Assembly (NCBI GenBank): GCA_963835555.1 | Contig: CAWIGC010000039.1 | Span: 310,001 to 374,000, forward strand | Length of the DNA: 64,000 nucleotides | Reading direction: 5' to 3' | Source of the DNA: Sulfopaludibacter sp963835555 | GTDB lineage: Bacteria > Acidobacteriota > Terriglobia > Bryobacterales > Bryobacteraceae | Part shown: positions 33,917-44,048 of the stretch, in pieces | How positions within the stretch are numbered: the first letter of the stretch is position 1 | Layout: the number at the start of each line of letters is the position of its first letter | Program-made: the position numbers and the translations under genes | Notes under the pieces: model-generated | Told to the model about the DNA's origin: nothing | The model's input: only the letters and a program-made list of their open reading frames with translations | The model's database searches: none

Positions 33917-34750
33917 TTATTTCTTCGGCTCCGCCTTTTTCTCCCCGGCGGGTTTTTCCTCGGGTTTTTCCTCGGGTTTTTCCGCTCCCGGGGGCGGAGG
34001 TAAATACTGAACGATCACTGAAATTCGCCGATTGGAAGATGCCTCCGGAGTGTCCGGATGGCGCAATTGGCGGTCGGCGAAACCTCGCACCTGCGCCACC
34101 TGTGCGGGCCGGAGGCCGCTGGATTCCATCAGCTTTCGCGCCGAGTTGGCGCGGTCCGTGGAAAGTTCCCAGTTCGAATACAGACCATCGCTGGAGAACG
34201 GTTTGGAATCGGTATGGCCTTCGATCAGTACCGCGTTCTGTAGCTTGCCCAGTTCCGACGCCAGCCGCTGGAGCAATGCCGCGCCTCCCTCGGTCGGAAT
34301 CGCGCGGCCCGACTCAAAGAACATGCCGGCGTCCGTCTCCAACAGCTCGATGCGCAGACCATCCGATGTAATGGTGATCTCCACATGATCTTTGAGGACG
34401 CGAAAATTCGGAATGGTCATGAGGGCCTGCTGGATCTTGTCGGCCAGTTTCGCCATATCGTCCTTGGGCAGTTCCATGGCGTTGCCCAACCCGGCCGCCG
34501 CCGTGCCGGTCTGTTTTCCCGGGCCCGATGGATTGTTGAAGTAAGCGCTGACAGCCTGCTGAACTTCCTTATCCGCACTCATCAGCCACAGGACGATAAA
34601 GAGGGCCATCATGGCAGTGACAAAATCCGCGTAGGCTACCTTCCAGGCGCCGCCATGGTGGCCGGCATGGCCGGCCTTCTTCCGCTTGATGATGATGATC
34701 TTTGGCGCCTCGGCTAAGGCGGGTTTTGGAGATTCCGGTTCTTCCGCCAT
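33917..34750 (-). CDS. motB: Motility/stator protein MotB
   Basis: 277 residues. A cytoplasmic basic N terminus, one helix with the proton-channel aspartate (AYADFVTAMMALFIVLWLM), and an OmpA-like peptidoglycan-binding domain (IEGHTDSKPF, NWELSTDRANSARKLM, NRRISVIV). The tail is a Pro/Lys/Glu repeat (EKPEEKPEEKP) encoded by three 12-bp repeats (33949-33984). Pairs with MotA, encoded 2 bp upstream. No other flagellar genes in the window. Confidence 0.93.
   Translation of the reverse strand: MAEEPESPKPALAEAPKIIIIKRKKAGHAGHHGGAWKVAYADFVTAMMALFIVLWLMSADKEVQQAVSAYFNNPSGPGKQTGTAAAGLGNAMELPKDDMAKLADKIQQALMTIPNFRVLKDHVEITITSDGLRIELLETDAGMFFESGRAIPTEGGAALLQRLASELGKLQNAVLIEGHTDSKPFSSDGLYSNWELSTDRANSARKLMESSGLRPAQVAQVRGFADRQLRHPDTPEASSNRRISVIVQYLPPPPGAEKPEEKPEEKPAGEKKAEPKK
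33949..33984. repeat. Three 12-bp tandem repeats in motB
   Basis: CGGGTTTTTCCT repeats at 33949-33960 and 33961-33972, and a third copy ends in G (33973-33984). It encodes the PEEK-type tail of MotB and could vary in copy number by slippage. Confidence 0.7.
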
Positions 34751-34752
34751 AC

Positions 34753-35628
34753 CTATGCCGCCTGACTCGCCACTTTAGCACTGCCGCGGCATGCCGCTTC
34801 CATCTCCTGGAAGGTGGGCCGCACGGTGGTGGGTATGGACCGCCGCGCCAGTTCCACCGCCATCATGGGGCTCAACCCTTTGATAAATGCCAGGGCGGAC
34901 ATTCGCAGAAACCCGAAATAGTTAGCCTCTGCGTCGTTCTGCTTTCCCATGGCCGAGGCCAGCGGGCTGAAGATCCCATAGCACAACAAAATGCCGAGAA
35001 ACGTTCCCACCAGGGCCGCCGCCACGCGGTGCCCGATCTCCTCTTTGGGACCGCCGAGAGCTCCCATGGTGATCACAATGCCAAGCACCGCCGCCACGAT
35101 TCCCAACCCGGGCAAGGCGTCCGCCATGGTCGAGAGGGCGGCGATCGGCTCCGCCGCTTCCCGGTGGTGGACTTCCAGATCCACCTCCATCATGTTGTCG
35201 ATGTCCATGGGATCCACACCTCCCGACACCGCCATGCGCAGCGTGTCACATAAAAAATACAGGGCATGATGCGATTTCAGAAATTTCGGATACTTCGAGA
35301 ACACCGGGCTCTTTTCGGGATTATCTACGTCCTCCTCCAATTTCGCGGTGCCCGCCTTGCGGACATAATTAAACAATTCGTACATCATCTTGAGGTTGTC
35401 TGCATAAAAAGCCTTGGTATAGGGGCTACCCGCAAGGATACCGGCCAGCCCTTTTCCGATGCGAATCAGCGTCGGCAGCGGGTTGGCAACCACGACCGTC
35501 CCCACTGCGGAACCAAAGATAATGAGCAGCTCCGCCGGTTGAAACAGCACCTGGAGCTTTCCGTGTTCCATCAGGTAGCCACCGACAATGGCGCCCAGAA
35601 CGATAACAATTCCAATAATGGAGATCAT
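34753..35628 (-). CDS. motA: Motility/stator protein MotA
   Basis: 291 residues with four membrane helices (two near residues 5-50, two near 160-220) and a cytoplasmic loop. GSAVGTVVVANP, PGLGIVAAVLGIVITM and VGTFLGILLCYGI are typical MotA segments. It forms the proton channel with MotB. motA and motB form a two-gene operon reading left, divergent from glgC. Confidence 0.94.
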   Translation of the reverse strand: MISIIGIVIVLGAIVGGYLMEHGKLQVLFQPAELLIIFGSAVGTVVVANPLPTLIRIGKGLAGILAGSPYTKAFYADNLKMMYELFNYVRKAGTAKLEEDVDNPEKSPVFSKYPKFLKSHHALYFLCDTLRMAVSGGVDPMDIDNMMEVDLEVHHREAAEPIAALSTMADALPGLGIVAAVLGIVITMGALGGPKEEIGHRVAAALVGTFLGILLCYGIFSPLASAMGKQNDAEANYFGFLRMSALAFIKGLSPMMAVELARRSIPTTVRPTFQEMEAACRGSAKVASQAA

Positions 35629-35773
35629 TTTTCGGCTACGTTGTGCTCCCCTTACTTATCGGTCTGGGGGGGCGGGTACTTTAGGGTCCGGCGCCTGGAC
35701 AGTTCGGGCCACTGCAATTTGCTCTTGCCAATTCCGCGATTGTGCTGGAACAATAGGTGCTTGGTCGAAACCT

Positions 35774-37027
<1,254 letters not shown>

Positions 37028-37051
37028 CGCGGCGGGCGAGCGTCTTACCAC

Positions 37052-37651
37052 ATGGAACAGCAGGTTCTCGGCTGGATTACGCAGTACGGCTACTTCGCGA
37101 TTTTCGGCCTGCTCATGTTCGGCATCGTGGGGCTTCCGGTGCCCGATGAAACGCTGCTGACCTTCTGCGGATTTCTGATGTACCAGGGCCGTCTGGCGCC
37201 TGTGGCGGCATTCGGCGCGGCATTCGCCGGCAGCGCCTGCGGCATCACCCTCAGCTATTTCCTGGGACGCACCTTCGGCCTGGCGTTGATTCACCGGTAC
37301 GGCCGTTATGTGCGCATCACCGAAACCCACGTCACCAAAGCGCATGCCTGGTTCGCGCGGGTGGGACATTGGGGGCTGACCTTCGGCTACTTCATTCCGG
37401 GCATCCGCCATTTCACAGCGTATGCGGCAGGCATGAGCGAAGTGGAATACCCGCCATTCGCGCTCTTCGCATACAGTGGAGGGCTGCTGTGGGTGGGCAC
37501 GTTTCTATCCCTGGGATATTTTCTGGGCGAGCGATGGAAGGCGGTGGAACAAAATATCCACCAGTATCTGGTTTGGATCACCGTAGCCGGCGCTATTGTG
37601 CTGGCTGGGTATCTGGCGTGGCGGAAGCTCCGCCCGGCGCAAGGTAAGTAA
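37052..37651 (+). CDS. DedA-family membrane protein
   Basis: 199 residues. The family core is visible: FGIVGLPVPDETLLTFCGFL, GSACGITLSYFLGRTFGL, and RFI-like GYFIPGIRHFTAYAAGMSEV with the conserved Arg. About five membrane segments. DedA proteins are linked to phospholipid scrambling and envelope homeostasis. Its 3' end overlaps the convergent symporter gene by 59 bp. Confidence 0.9.
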   Translation: MEQQVLGWITQYGYFAIFGLLMFGIVGLPVPDETLLTFCGFLMYQGRLAPVAAFGAAFAGSACGITLSYFLGRTFGLALIHRYGRYVRITETHVTKAHAWFARVGHWGLTFGYFIPGIRHFTAYAAGMSEVEYPPFALFAYSGGLLWVGTFLSLGYFLGERWKAVEQNIHQYLVWITVAGAIVLAGYLAWRKLRPAQGK

Positions 37652-39302
37652 CCGTCAGGGCCACTGCCACCACCACCGCGCACCCGATCACGTTGTACCA
37701 AAGCCAGGAAACATCGGTGAACCAGGAAGTGGCCAGGATCGCCGATTCACCCGCGATCATGCCCAGGAATGCCGCCGTCCCGCGAACGCGGCGGAACGCA
37801 AATGCCAGCACGAAGCATCCCAGCAGCGATCCGTAAAACAGCGACCCCACCTTGTTCACGGCCACGATCAGGGCGCCCAGGCGTCCGGCCCAGCCGGCGA
37901 ACATCACCGCGTAAACACCCCAGAACAGCGTAGCCCAGCGCGAAGCGGTCACATAATGATGGTCGCTTTGGCCCGGCCGGAAGTGGCGCTTGTAGATGTC
38001 TACGATGGTCACAGTGGCGAGCGAGTTGATCTCCCCGGAACTGGCGGACATGGTAGCGGCGAAAATTACCGCGATCACCAGCCCGACCAGTCCCACCGGC
38101 AGAAAGCGCGTCACAAAGGAAAGAAAGATGTAATTGGTGTCGGTGAAGCCTTTCTCTCCGCCGTTCTGTTCGACCAGCCTGGATGCCTGCGCGCGCGCGC
38201 CGTCCAGTTGCGCTTGCGCGCCGCGATAATCGATGCGCGCGCGGGCTTCGGCCCCGGGGTCGCCATCGTGGTGGGCCTGCACCAGGCTCAACGCCGCCAC
38301 GCGCCGCCGTTCGAATGCCTGGTCGTATTGCGCGGCCACCTGCGTATATGCGCCGCTGCGCTGGATGCGCGCCAGTTCGGCATGCTGGAACAGCATGGGA
38401 GGCTGCACGAAAATGTAAAACACGAACACCATGGCCCCGATGAACAGGATGAAGAACTGCATGGGGATTTTGGCGACCGCATTGAATAGCAGACTGAGGC
38501 GGCTTTGGGAGATCGATTTCCCGGTCAGGTACCGCTGCACCTGCGACTGGTCGCAGCCGAAATAGGAGAGGAACAGGAACGTGCCGCCGATCAGCCCGCT
38601 CCACATGTTGAAGCGATCGTTCCAGTCGAAGTGGGTGGTCACGGCATTCAACCGGCCCGCCGCTCCGGCCAGGAATACCGCATCGCCGAAACTGACCGTA
38701 TGCGGAAGCAGCACGATAGTGGTCACCAGCGCGGCGATCAATCCGACGAAGATCACGCACATTTGCTGCACGTCCGACCAGGTCACCGCCTTGATGCCGC
38801 CGAGCACCGTATAGGTGATCACCACCGCGCCCATCAGTGAGGTGGTCATGCGCTCCGGCCATCCCAGGATGACCGAGAGCACCAACGCCGGCGCGTAGAT
38901 CGTGAGCCCGGCGGACAGACCCCGCTGGGCCAGAAAAATGACGCTGGCCAAGGCGCGGGTTTTGGCGTCGAAGCGGCTCTCCAGGTATTCGTATGCGGTG
39001 TAGACCTTGGTGTTGTGGAAGATCGGAACTACGGTGGCGCAGATCACCACCATGGCCAGCGGCAGTCCGAAATAGAACTGCACGAAGCGCATGCCGTCCA
39101 CGTAGCTTTGGCCGGTGGTGGAAATGAACGTGATGGCACTGGCCTGGGTGGCCATGATGGAGAGCGCCATGGCGTACCACGGCATGGACCTGCCGGCCAG
39201 CAGATAGCGATCCACGGTGTTGCTGCCGCGGCTGCGGTAGAGTCCATAGGCCACGATGGAGACCAGGGACGCGACCAGAACAATCCAGTCCAGAGTTCTC
39301 AT
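37593..39302 (-). CDS. Sodium/solute symporter (SSS family)
   Basis: 569 residues from ATG 39302, which overlaps the stop of the small upstream gene. About 13 helices; family motifs include YLLAGRSMPWYAMALSIMATQASAITFI at the first helices and GLVIAVIFAATMSASSGEINSLATV (helix 8-9 sodium site). A ~85-residue soluble, helical insert (~residues 320-410; rich in Ala, Arg, Gln) interrupts the domain, as in some SSS subgroups. Substrate unknown. Confidence 0.9.
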   Translation of the reverse strand: MRTLDWIVLVASLVSIVAYGLYRSRGSNTVDRYLLAGRSMPWYAMALSIMATQASAITFISTTGQSYVDGMRFVQFYFGLPLAMVVICATVVPIFHNTKVYTAYEYLESRFDAKTRALASVIFLAQRGLSAGLTIYAPALVLSVILGWPERMTTSLMGAVVITYTVLGGIKAVTWSDVQQMCVIFVGLIAALVTTIVLLPHTVSFGDAVFLAGAAGRLNAVTTHFDWNDRFNMWSGLIGGTFLFLSYFGCDQSQVQRYLTGKSISQSRLSLLFNAVAKIPMQFFILFIGAMVFVFYIFVQPPMLFQHAELARIQRSGAYTQVAAQYDQAFERRRVAALSLVQAHHDGDPGAEARARIDYRGAQAQLDGARAQASRLVEQNGGEKGFTDTNYIFLSFVTRFLPVGLVGLVIAVIFAATMSASSGEINSLATVTIVDIYKRHFRPGQSDHHYVTASRWATLFWGVYAVMFAGWAGRLGALIVAVNKVGSLFYGSLLGCFVLAFAFRRVRGTAAFLGMIAGESAILATSWFTDVSWLWYNVIGCAVVVAVALTVTYLAPGGASATPDTQPAQ

Positions 39303-39433
39303 TGATAGATCCGCGTAAACACGTAGAAAGCGAGAATGAGCAGCACCAGATAGATCACGACGGCCCGGTAGACTCGTGTCCACGTGCCAAGGAACGGCGG
39401 CGGTTCGTCCGGGGGAATCAGCTTATGGATCAC
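39299..39433 (-). CDS. 44-residue single-helix membrane protein upstream of the symporter
   Basis: From GTG 39433 the frame reads VIHKLIPPDEPPPFLGTW, then a 22-residue hydrophobic helix (VVIYLVLLILAFYVFTRIYQ) and TGA at 39299, overlapping the symporter ATG (ATGA). Coupling and a clean transmembrane helix argue for a real gene, possibly an accessory subunit as known for other SSS transporters. It also lies 20 bp from the PhzF stop. No strong Shine-Dalgarno is visible. Confidence 0.6.
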   Translation of the reverse strand: MIHKLIPPDEPPPFLGTWTRVYRAVVIYLVLLILAFYVFTRIYQ

Positions 39434-39453
39434 AGGTTCAAGCTTACAGCTTG

Positions 39454-40245
39454 TCAGGCCAGCAACTCACCTGTCATTACGGTGACGGCCTGGCCTCCGA
39501 GTTTAACGCGTTCGCCTTCCACCCGCACGCGCACCACGCCTCCGCGAGAGGATGCCTGAAACGCGGTCATCTCCGTCTTGCCCAGTTTCTCCGCCCAATA
39601 CGGTCCCAGTGCGGTGTGGGCGGAGCCGGTCACGGGGTCTTCATCGATTCCGGAGCCGGGGGCGAAGAAACGCGAAACGAAATCGAACTGGCCGGCGCCG
39701 CGAGCGGTTACAATGACGCCGCGGACGGGTTCTTTGCGCAGCGTGCCGTGGTCGGGCGAAAGGTTCCGCAAAGTCTCCTCGGAATCCACTTCCACCAGGT
39801 AATCGAAGGCATTGCGTCCCACATAGCTGGCGCTGTTCACGCCCAGGGCGCGCAGCATCTCAGGCGGAGCCTGGGCCGGCACAGCGACCTTCGCGGGAAA
39901 ATCCAGTTCGATCCATTCGCCCCGGCGGTCCGCCGTCAATAGACCGCTGCGCGTATGGAAGCGTGCCTGCTGTCCCTCGGGCAGATGGCCGTCCTGCCAC
40001 AGCACGTGAGCACTGGCTACGGTAGCGTGCCCGCAGAGGTCCACTTCCACCGCCGGGGTAAGCCAGCGCAGGTTGTAGCCCCCATTTTGGGGCGTCAGGA
40101 AAGCCGTTTCGGAAAGGTTCATCTCGCGTGCCACATCGCGCATCCACTGGTCTGGCCGGGGTTCGGCGAGGACGCACACAGCGGCCGGATTTCCGGCAAA
40201 GGGCTGACTGGTAAACGCATCCACCTGAACGATTCGGATTGCCAT
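39454..40245 (-). CDS. PhzF-family isomerase/epimerase-like protein
   Basis: 263 residues. VDAFTSQPFAGNPAAVCVL at the start, MNLSETAFL with the catalytic-type Glu, VDLCGHATVASAHVLW, and DEDPVTGSAHTALGPYW are the standard PhzF blocks. Such enzymes isomerise small metabolites; the reaction here is unknown. Probably heads a leftward operon with the small membrane gene and the symporter. Confidence 0.9.
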   Translation of the reverse strand: MAIRIVQVDAFTSQPFAGNPAAVCVLAEPRPDQWMRDVAREMNLSETAFLTPQNGGYNLRWLTPAVEVDLCGHATVASAHVLWQDGHLPEGQQARFHTRSGLLTADRRGEWIELDFPAKVAVPAQAPPEMLRALGVNSASYVGRNAFDYLVEVDSEETLRNLSPDHGTLRKEPVRGVIVTARGAGQFDFVSRFFAPGSGIDEDPVTGSAHTALGPYWAEKLGKTEMTAFQASSRGGVVRVRVEGERVKLGGQAVTVMTGELLA

Positions 40246-40280
40246 AACCCAGTGTAAACCGACAGGTTCGGTTCACAGAC

Positions 40281-40871
40281 ATGAAACCTTTGCCGGGGAG
40301 CCGGAGTCTATTAGACAGCGCGATGTTGTCCTTTTCGGCCAAGATTCTCGGCGCCGTGGCGCTGCTGGCGGCAATGTGGGGCCTGAACTGTGTCGATCGC
40401 CCGGAAACGCGCGCGTGGCTGCGCCCCGCGGGTACTCCTCCGGGCCCGGTTCGAATCCTACGGTTTTACGCCAGCGTGGGTCTGGTCGTAACCGGCGAAT
40501 CGGCGCAACTCTGCTATGGCGTCGAAAACGCGAAATCGGTGCGTATCTCTCCGCCGCTTCCGGGCGTTTATCCCTCGGCCCGCCGTTGCCTGCAGGTTGT
40601 GCCGGAACATACCACGCATTACACCATTCTGGCCGAAGGCTACGATGGCAGGGTCGCCATGCAGTCGTTGACGCTGCCGGTAGAGAGCGCCCCGGCGCTG
40701 CGCGCCCCGTCGGTGAGCTACGCGATGGCGGATCAATTGCCGAGCGCGGAGACGATGGCCTTCTCCGCAAGCGGACCCATCACGTCGTATCCGGCATCGT
40801 TCGGATGCAGCCCGTCCCAGGTGAGTTCCTTGCGTAACATGCCGTGCTCGTCGAGCATGGCGGTCCAGTAA
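40281..40871 (+). CDS. Exported Ig-like protein of unknown function
   Basis: Up to 196 residues; ATG 40281 or ATG 40323 (just before the hydrophobic ILGAVALLAAMWGLNC segment) may start it. A beta domain follows (RILRFYASVGLVVTGESAQLCYGVENAKSVRI is representative, then TTHYTILAEGYDG), similar to Ig-like repeats seen in Acidobacterial exported proteins. The last ~45 residues overlap the convergent SGNH gene and look non-native, so the real stop may be lost to an indel near 40,730. Confidence 0.55.
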   Translation: MKPLPGSRSLLDSAMLSFSAKILGAVALLAAMWGLNCVDRPETRAWLRPAGTPPGPVRILRFYASVGLVVTGESAQLCYGVENAKSVRISPPLPGVYPSARRCLQVVPEHTTHYTILAEGYDGRVAMQSLTLPVESAPALRAPSVSYAMADQLPSAETMAFSASGPITSYPASFGCSPSQVSSLRNMPCSSSMAVQ

Positions 40872-41431
40872 TCCAGATAGACAATTCCGTTTTCCGAGGC
40901 ATATTGCTTGATCCAGTCGTTCATGGCCCGGAGCTTATCCATGGGCCGCTTTCCCGTCTGGGGGCCGATATAGTCGCAGACGGGCGTGAGGGAGGACAGA
41001 ACGATGGCGATGTGATGCGCGCGCGCCAGGTCCACCATGGACATGATGTTATTGCGGGTGGCTTCGGAATCGATGGGGCCGAGAGAGCCGCCGATATCGT
41101 TGGTGCCGCCCAGGATCACCACCACGCGCGGGGCGAGCGCAATCACGTCCTGGCGGAAGCGGAGCAGCAATTGAGGGGTCACCTGGCCGCTGATTCCGCG
41201 ATTGACGTACGGCTTGTCAGGAAAAAACTTGCCATAGCGGCGGCCCCAGAAATCGGTGATGGAATCGCCCAGGAAGACGACGCGCCTTTCGCCCGCCGCG
41301 GGAGGCGCGAGTTTGGCATCCTCCGCCGCATAGCGCCGCAAATTGGCGACGTCGCTTAAGGATCTGCTGGCCGGCGCCGGCGTCTGCGCGGCGGCGGAAC
41401 ACACCAGGGCCAAAGCAATCAGGATTCGCAT
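40733..41431 (-). CDS. Secreted SGNH/GDSL hydrolase
   Basis: 232 residues with signal peptide MRILIALALVCSAAAQ. Block I VVFLGDSITDFW (catalytic Ser), block II Gly in NRGISGQ, block III LGGTNDI (Asn), block V DGLHPNDAGY (Asp/His). All catalytic residues are present. An esterase or carbohydrate deacetylase acting in the periplasm; substrate unknown. Confidence 0.9.
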   Translation of the reverse strand: MRILIALALVCSAAAQTPAPASRSLSDVANLRRYAAEDAKLAPPAAGERRVVFLGDSITDFWGRRYGKFFPDKPYVNRGISGQVTPQLLLRFRQDVIALAPRVVVILGGTNDIGGSLGPIDSEATRNNIMSMVDLARAHHIAIVLSSLTPVCDYIGPQTGKRPMDKLRAMNDWIKQYASENGIVYLDYWTAMLDEHGMLRKELTWDGLHPNDAGYDVMGPLAEKAIVSALGN

Positions 41432-41479
41432 ACATGGATATTGTAATAGGCAACCTGGAGAGAGGAGCCTCCGAAGCGT

Positions 41480-41696
41480 TTACTTCAGCCGGTTGAAATC
41501 TTCGATGCTGATTCCGAGTTGACCGAGAATCTTATGAAACAGCGGCGGCCCAATTTGCCTGCCGCCGTGAATCGGGATGGTCACTGCGCGTCCATCCGGG
41601 TGCATCCACCGTTGGTGGCTTCCAGTTTGACGCACAAGTCGAAATCCGAGGCGCGCCGCAACACGGCAGAATTCCTCTGCACCGCGCGCTAGGCAT
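41480..41696 (-). CDS. hicA: HicA-family toxin, frameshifted near the start
   Basis: ATG 41696 overlaps the hicB stop and reads MPSAR, then the adjacent frame reads AEEFCRVAARLGFRLVRQTG and SHQRWMHPDGRAVTIPIHGG to TAA 41480. The catalytic-type His is in GSHQRW. One extra T near 41,680 explains the slip; repaired length ~71 residues. HicA is a dsRBD-like mRNA interferase. Either an assembly error or an inactivated toxin. Confidence 0.72.
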
Positions 41697-41901
41697 GAAC
41701 GATTTCGGTGGTGTCCGTTGGCAAGGACCTACCCTCGTCACGGTACTCTGCTGCGATCATCCCGAAAACGAGTTCCAACTCCGCTAAGGCCTGCGCTCGG
41801 GTCGGCATCAACGCGAAGCACCCCGCAATGGAAGGTACCTCTGCTACCCAGCCATCCGGCTGATTGCGGTAGAGCACGACCTTATAATCATCGAGGGTCA
41901 T
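41689..41901 (-). CDS. hicB: HicB-family antitoxin
   Basis: 70 residues. The partial RNase H-like HicB fold is seen in YKVVLYRNQPDGWVAEVPSIAGC and ALAELELVFGMIAAEYRDEGR. It neutralises HicA. Antitoxin-first order with overlap into hicA supports a type II module. No DNA-binding domain is fused, so autoregulation may need another partner. Confidence 0.8.
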   Translation of the reverse strand: MTLDDYKVVLYRNQPDGWVAEVPSIAGCFALMPTRAQALAELELVFGMIAAEYRDEGRSLPTDTTEIVHA

Positions 41902-41970
41902 CTCTTCCTTTTCATTCTACCCCTTACCATCGCTTCCTTCCGGCCCCGCGATGCGCCAGAATCGATAGAC

Positions 41971-42777
41971 ATGAGCGAACCAATAACCTGGAGTAACCCC
42001 GTGCGCGCGCGTCTGGAGGCGGGGCAGCCTGTTTTCGGTGTAACCATCACCACTCCCTCGGTGGAGGCGGCCGCGCGCGCCGCCTGCCTGGGTTTCCACT
42101 TCCTGTGGGTGGAGATGGAGCACTCGCCGGTCACTCTGGAGACGCTGCGCGTGATCGTGCTGGCCGCCCGCGGATTGCCGGCCGCCGTATTTGCGCGCGT
42201 TCCGGCAATCGAATTGTGGACCGCAAAGCGGGTTTTGGACCAGGGCGTTCACGGCGTTATTTTTCCCTTCACCAGCAATGGCGAAAAGGCCGCGACAGCC
42301 GCGGCAGCCTGCCGGTATCCGCCCACCGGAAAGCGCGGGTCGGGCGCGGCGGCGGCGATCCGGACCTGGCCGGCGCCGGGCAGCTATGCCGATTCCGCCG
42401 ACCGCGAAGTGATGACCATCTGCGTGGTGGAAGAGGCTTCGGCAGTCGAGCAGATCGATGCCATTGCCGCCACCCCGGGGATCGACGTCCTTTTCATCGG
42501 CACCAGCGACCTTTCGTTTTCGCTGGGGCTGCGCGGCAGGCAGAACGAGCCGGAACTGGACCGGGCCATCGCCCGGATTGTAGAGGCGGCACAGCGCCAC
42601 GGCAAATATCTGGGGCGGCCGGCCGGAACTCCCGAGCTGGCGCGGCGTCACATGGAGCAGGGATTCCTGCTGTTCCAGATGCCCACCGAGATCGGGCTGA
42701 TGGAACTGGGCGCGCGGCAACTGCTGGAGCCGTTTGGCATCTCGCCTGCACAGCCCGGTCAGCGGCCGCTTTACTGA
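41971..42777 (+). CDS. HpcH/HpaI-family aldolase
   Basis: 268 residues. TIM-barrel features of class II pyruvate aldolases: FLWVEMEHSPVTLETL, a metal-site region near TICVVEE, and DVLFIGTSDLSFSLG. Cleaves 2-keto-3-deoxy-type acids to pyruvate plus an aldehyde; exact substrate unknown. It could feed on products of the sugar enzymes nearby. Confidence 0.87.
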   Translation: MSEPITWSNPVRARLEAGQPVFGVTITTPSVEAAARAACLGFHFLWVEMEHSPVTLETLRVIVLAARGLPAAVFARVPAIELWTAKRVLDQGVHGVIFPFTSNGEKAATAAAACRYPPTGKRGSGAAAAIRTWPAPGSYADSADREVMTICVVEEASAVEQIDAIAATPGIDVLFIGTSDLSFSLGLRGRQNEPELDRAIARIVEAAQRHGKYLGRPAGTPELARRHMEQGFLLFQMPTEIGLMELGARQLLEPFGISPAQPGQRPLY

Positions 42778-42782
42778 TCTTA

Positions 42783-42799
42783 CACGGTGATACACCGTG
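42783..42799 (+). other. Short hairpin after the aldolase gene
   Basis: CACGGTG-ATA-CACCGTG, a perfect 7-bp stem 5 bp after the stop. No T tract follows, so its role as a terminator is doubtful. The rest of 42800-42955 holds a leader with GAAAGGAAC before the next start. Confidence 0.45.
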
Positions 42800-42955
42800 C
42801 AAATGCCGTTTCCGGTAACCGGCGGGACGCCAATAACGCCAATTCCAGATGGTACAGACTGAAAGAGCACTGGTGTTGGAGGTCTGCGCGGGTGTATTTT
42901 CAGAATGTCACCTCCTTTTCCCCGCTAGGCGAAAGACTGGACTGAAAGGAACAGA

Positions 42956-44019
42956 ATGGAATTCACGAGACGAGATTTAGGAAGGATTGCGCTGGCCTCC
43001 ATGCCGCTGGCCAAGGCGCTTGCCGCCAAGAGGATCGACTCCAAGTTCGGAGGCGTTCAGATCGGCGCCATCACCTACAGCTTCAATCGGATCGCCGCAC
43101 CCGATCCGGAAGCGATCGTCAAGGCGTACGTCGAAATCGGCTTGGGCGAGTGCGAACTGATGTCGAATCACTGCGAGTCGCTGGCGGGAGCCCCGGCGAT
43201 GCCGAGTTTCGGCCGCGGAGGCGGCATGGGTCGCGGACCGGGCCCGATGGCCGCCGGCAGGGCGCCGGGCGAGGCAGCAGCCGGCCAACCCCCCGCCGGA
43301 GGAGCGCCCCCCGCGGGACGGAAAGGCGGCGGCCGTATGCAGTTGACCCCCGAACAGATCGCCGAGCGGGACGCTGCCATGGCCAAACTCAAAGATTGGC
43401 GCGCCTCTGCTACCCCCGCCACATGGAAGGCGGTGACCAAGAAATTCAACGACGCCGGCATCGACGTCGCCCTGCTCTGCTACAACATGCAGGATTCCAT
43501 GAAGGATGACGACATCGAGTTCGGTTTCACCATGGCCAAGGGTCTCGGCGTCAAAGCCATCACCACCAGCACCACCCTGACGATGGCCAAGCGCATCGCG
43601 CCGCTGGCGGACAAGCACAAGATGCTGGTGGGCTACCACGGCCACGACGCCACCAACGACCCCAACCAGACCGCCACGCTGGAGAGCTACGCCACCCTGA
43701 TGGGCTACGGCAAGTACAACGGCATCAACCTGGATATCGGCCACTTCACAGCCGCCGGATACGACGCGGTGGCGTTCATCAAGCAGCACCACGACAAGAT
43801 CACCAACCTGCACCTGAAGGACCGCAAGAAGGACCATGGCCCCAACGTGGCCGTCTGGGGCACGGGCGACACGCCCATGAAGGAAGTGCTGCAACTCGTG
43901 AAGAAGGAGAAGTACCCCTTCCCGGGCAACCTGGAACTGGAGTATCCGATTCCTGAGGGTTCGGATATCATTGCCGAGGCCAAGAAGTGCCTCGCCTACG
44001 TCAAGAGCTGTCTGGCTGA
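42956..44019 (+). CDS. Sugar phosphate isomerase/epimerase-like TIM-barrel protein, exported
   Basis: About 354 residues. A Tat-type leader (MEFTRRDLGRIALASMPLAKALA) precedes a xylose-isomerase-like TIM barrel: VGYHGHDATND, NGINLDIGHFTAAGY, ITNLHLKDRKKDHG, and ELEYPI supply metal-ligand His/Asp/Glu. A Gly/Pro/Ala-rich insert occupies residues ~80-125. The native stop is probably TGA 44017-44019, one frame off, so a base is likely miscalled near the end; as read, the frame runs into the Gfo/Idh gene. Substrate unknown. Confidence 0.82.
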
Positions 44020-44048
44020 TTCGCGCGGAAGACGAGTTTTGGGGATCA

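Noticed and set aside
43200..43330. Gly/Pro/Ala-rich stretch as a separate repeat element
   Set aside because: It is an in-frame low-complexity insert in the isomerase-like protein, common in this protein group.
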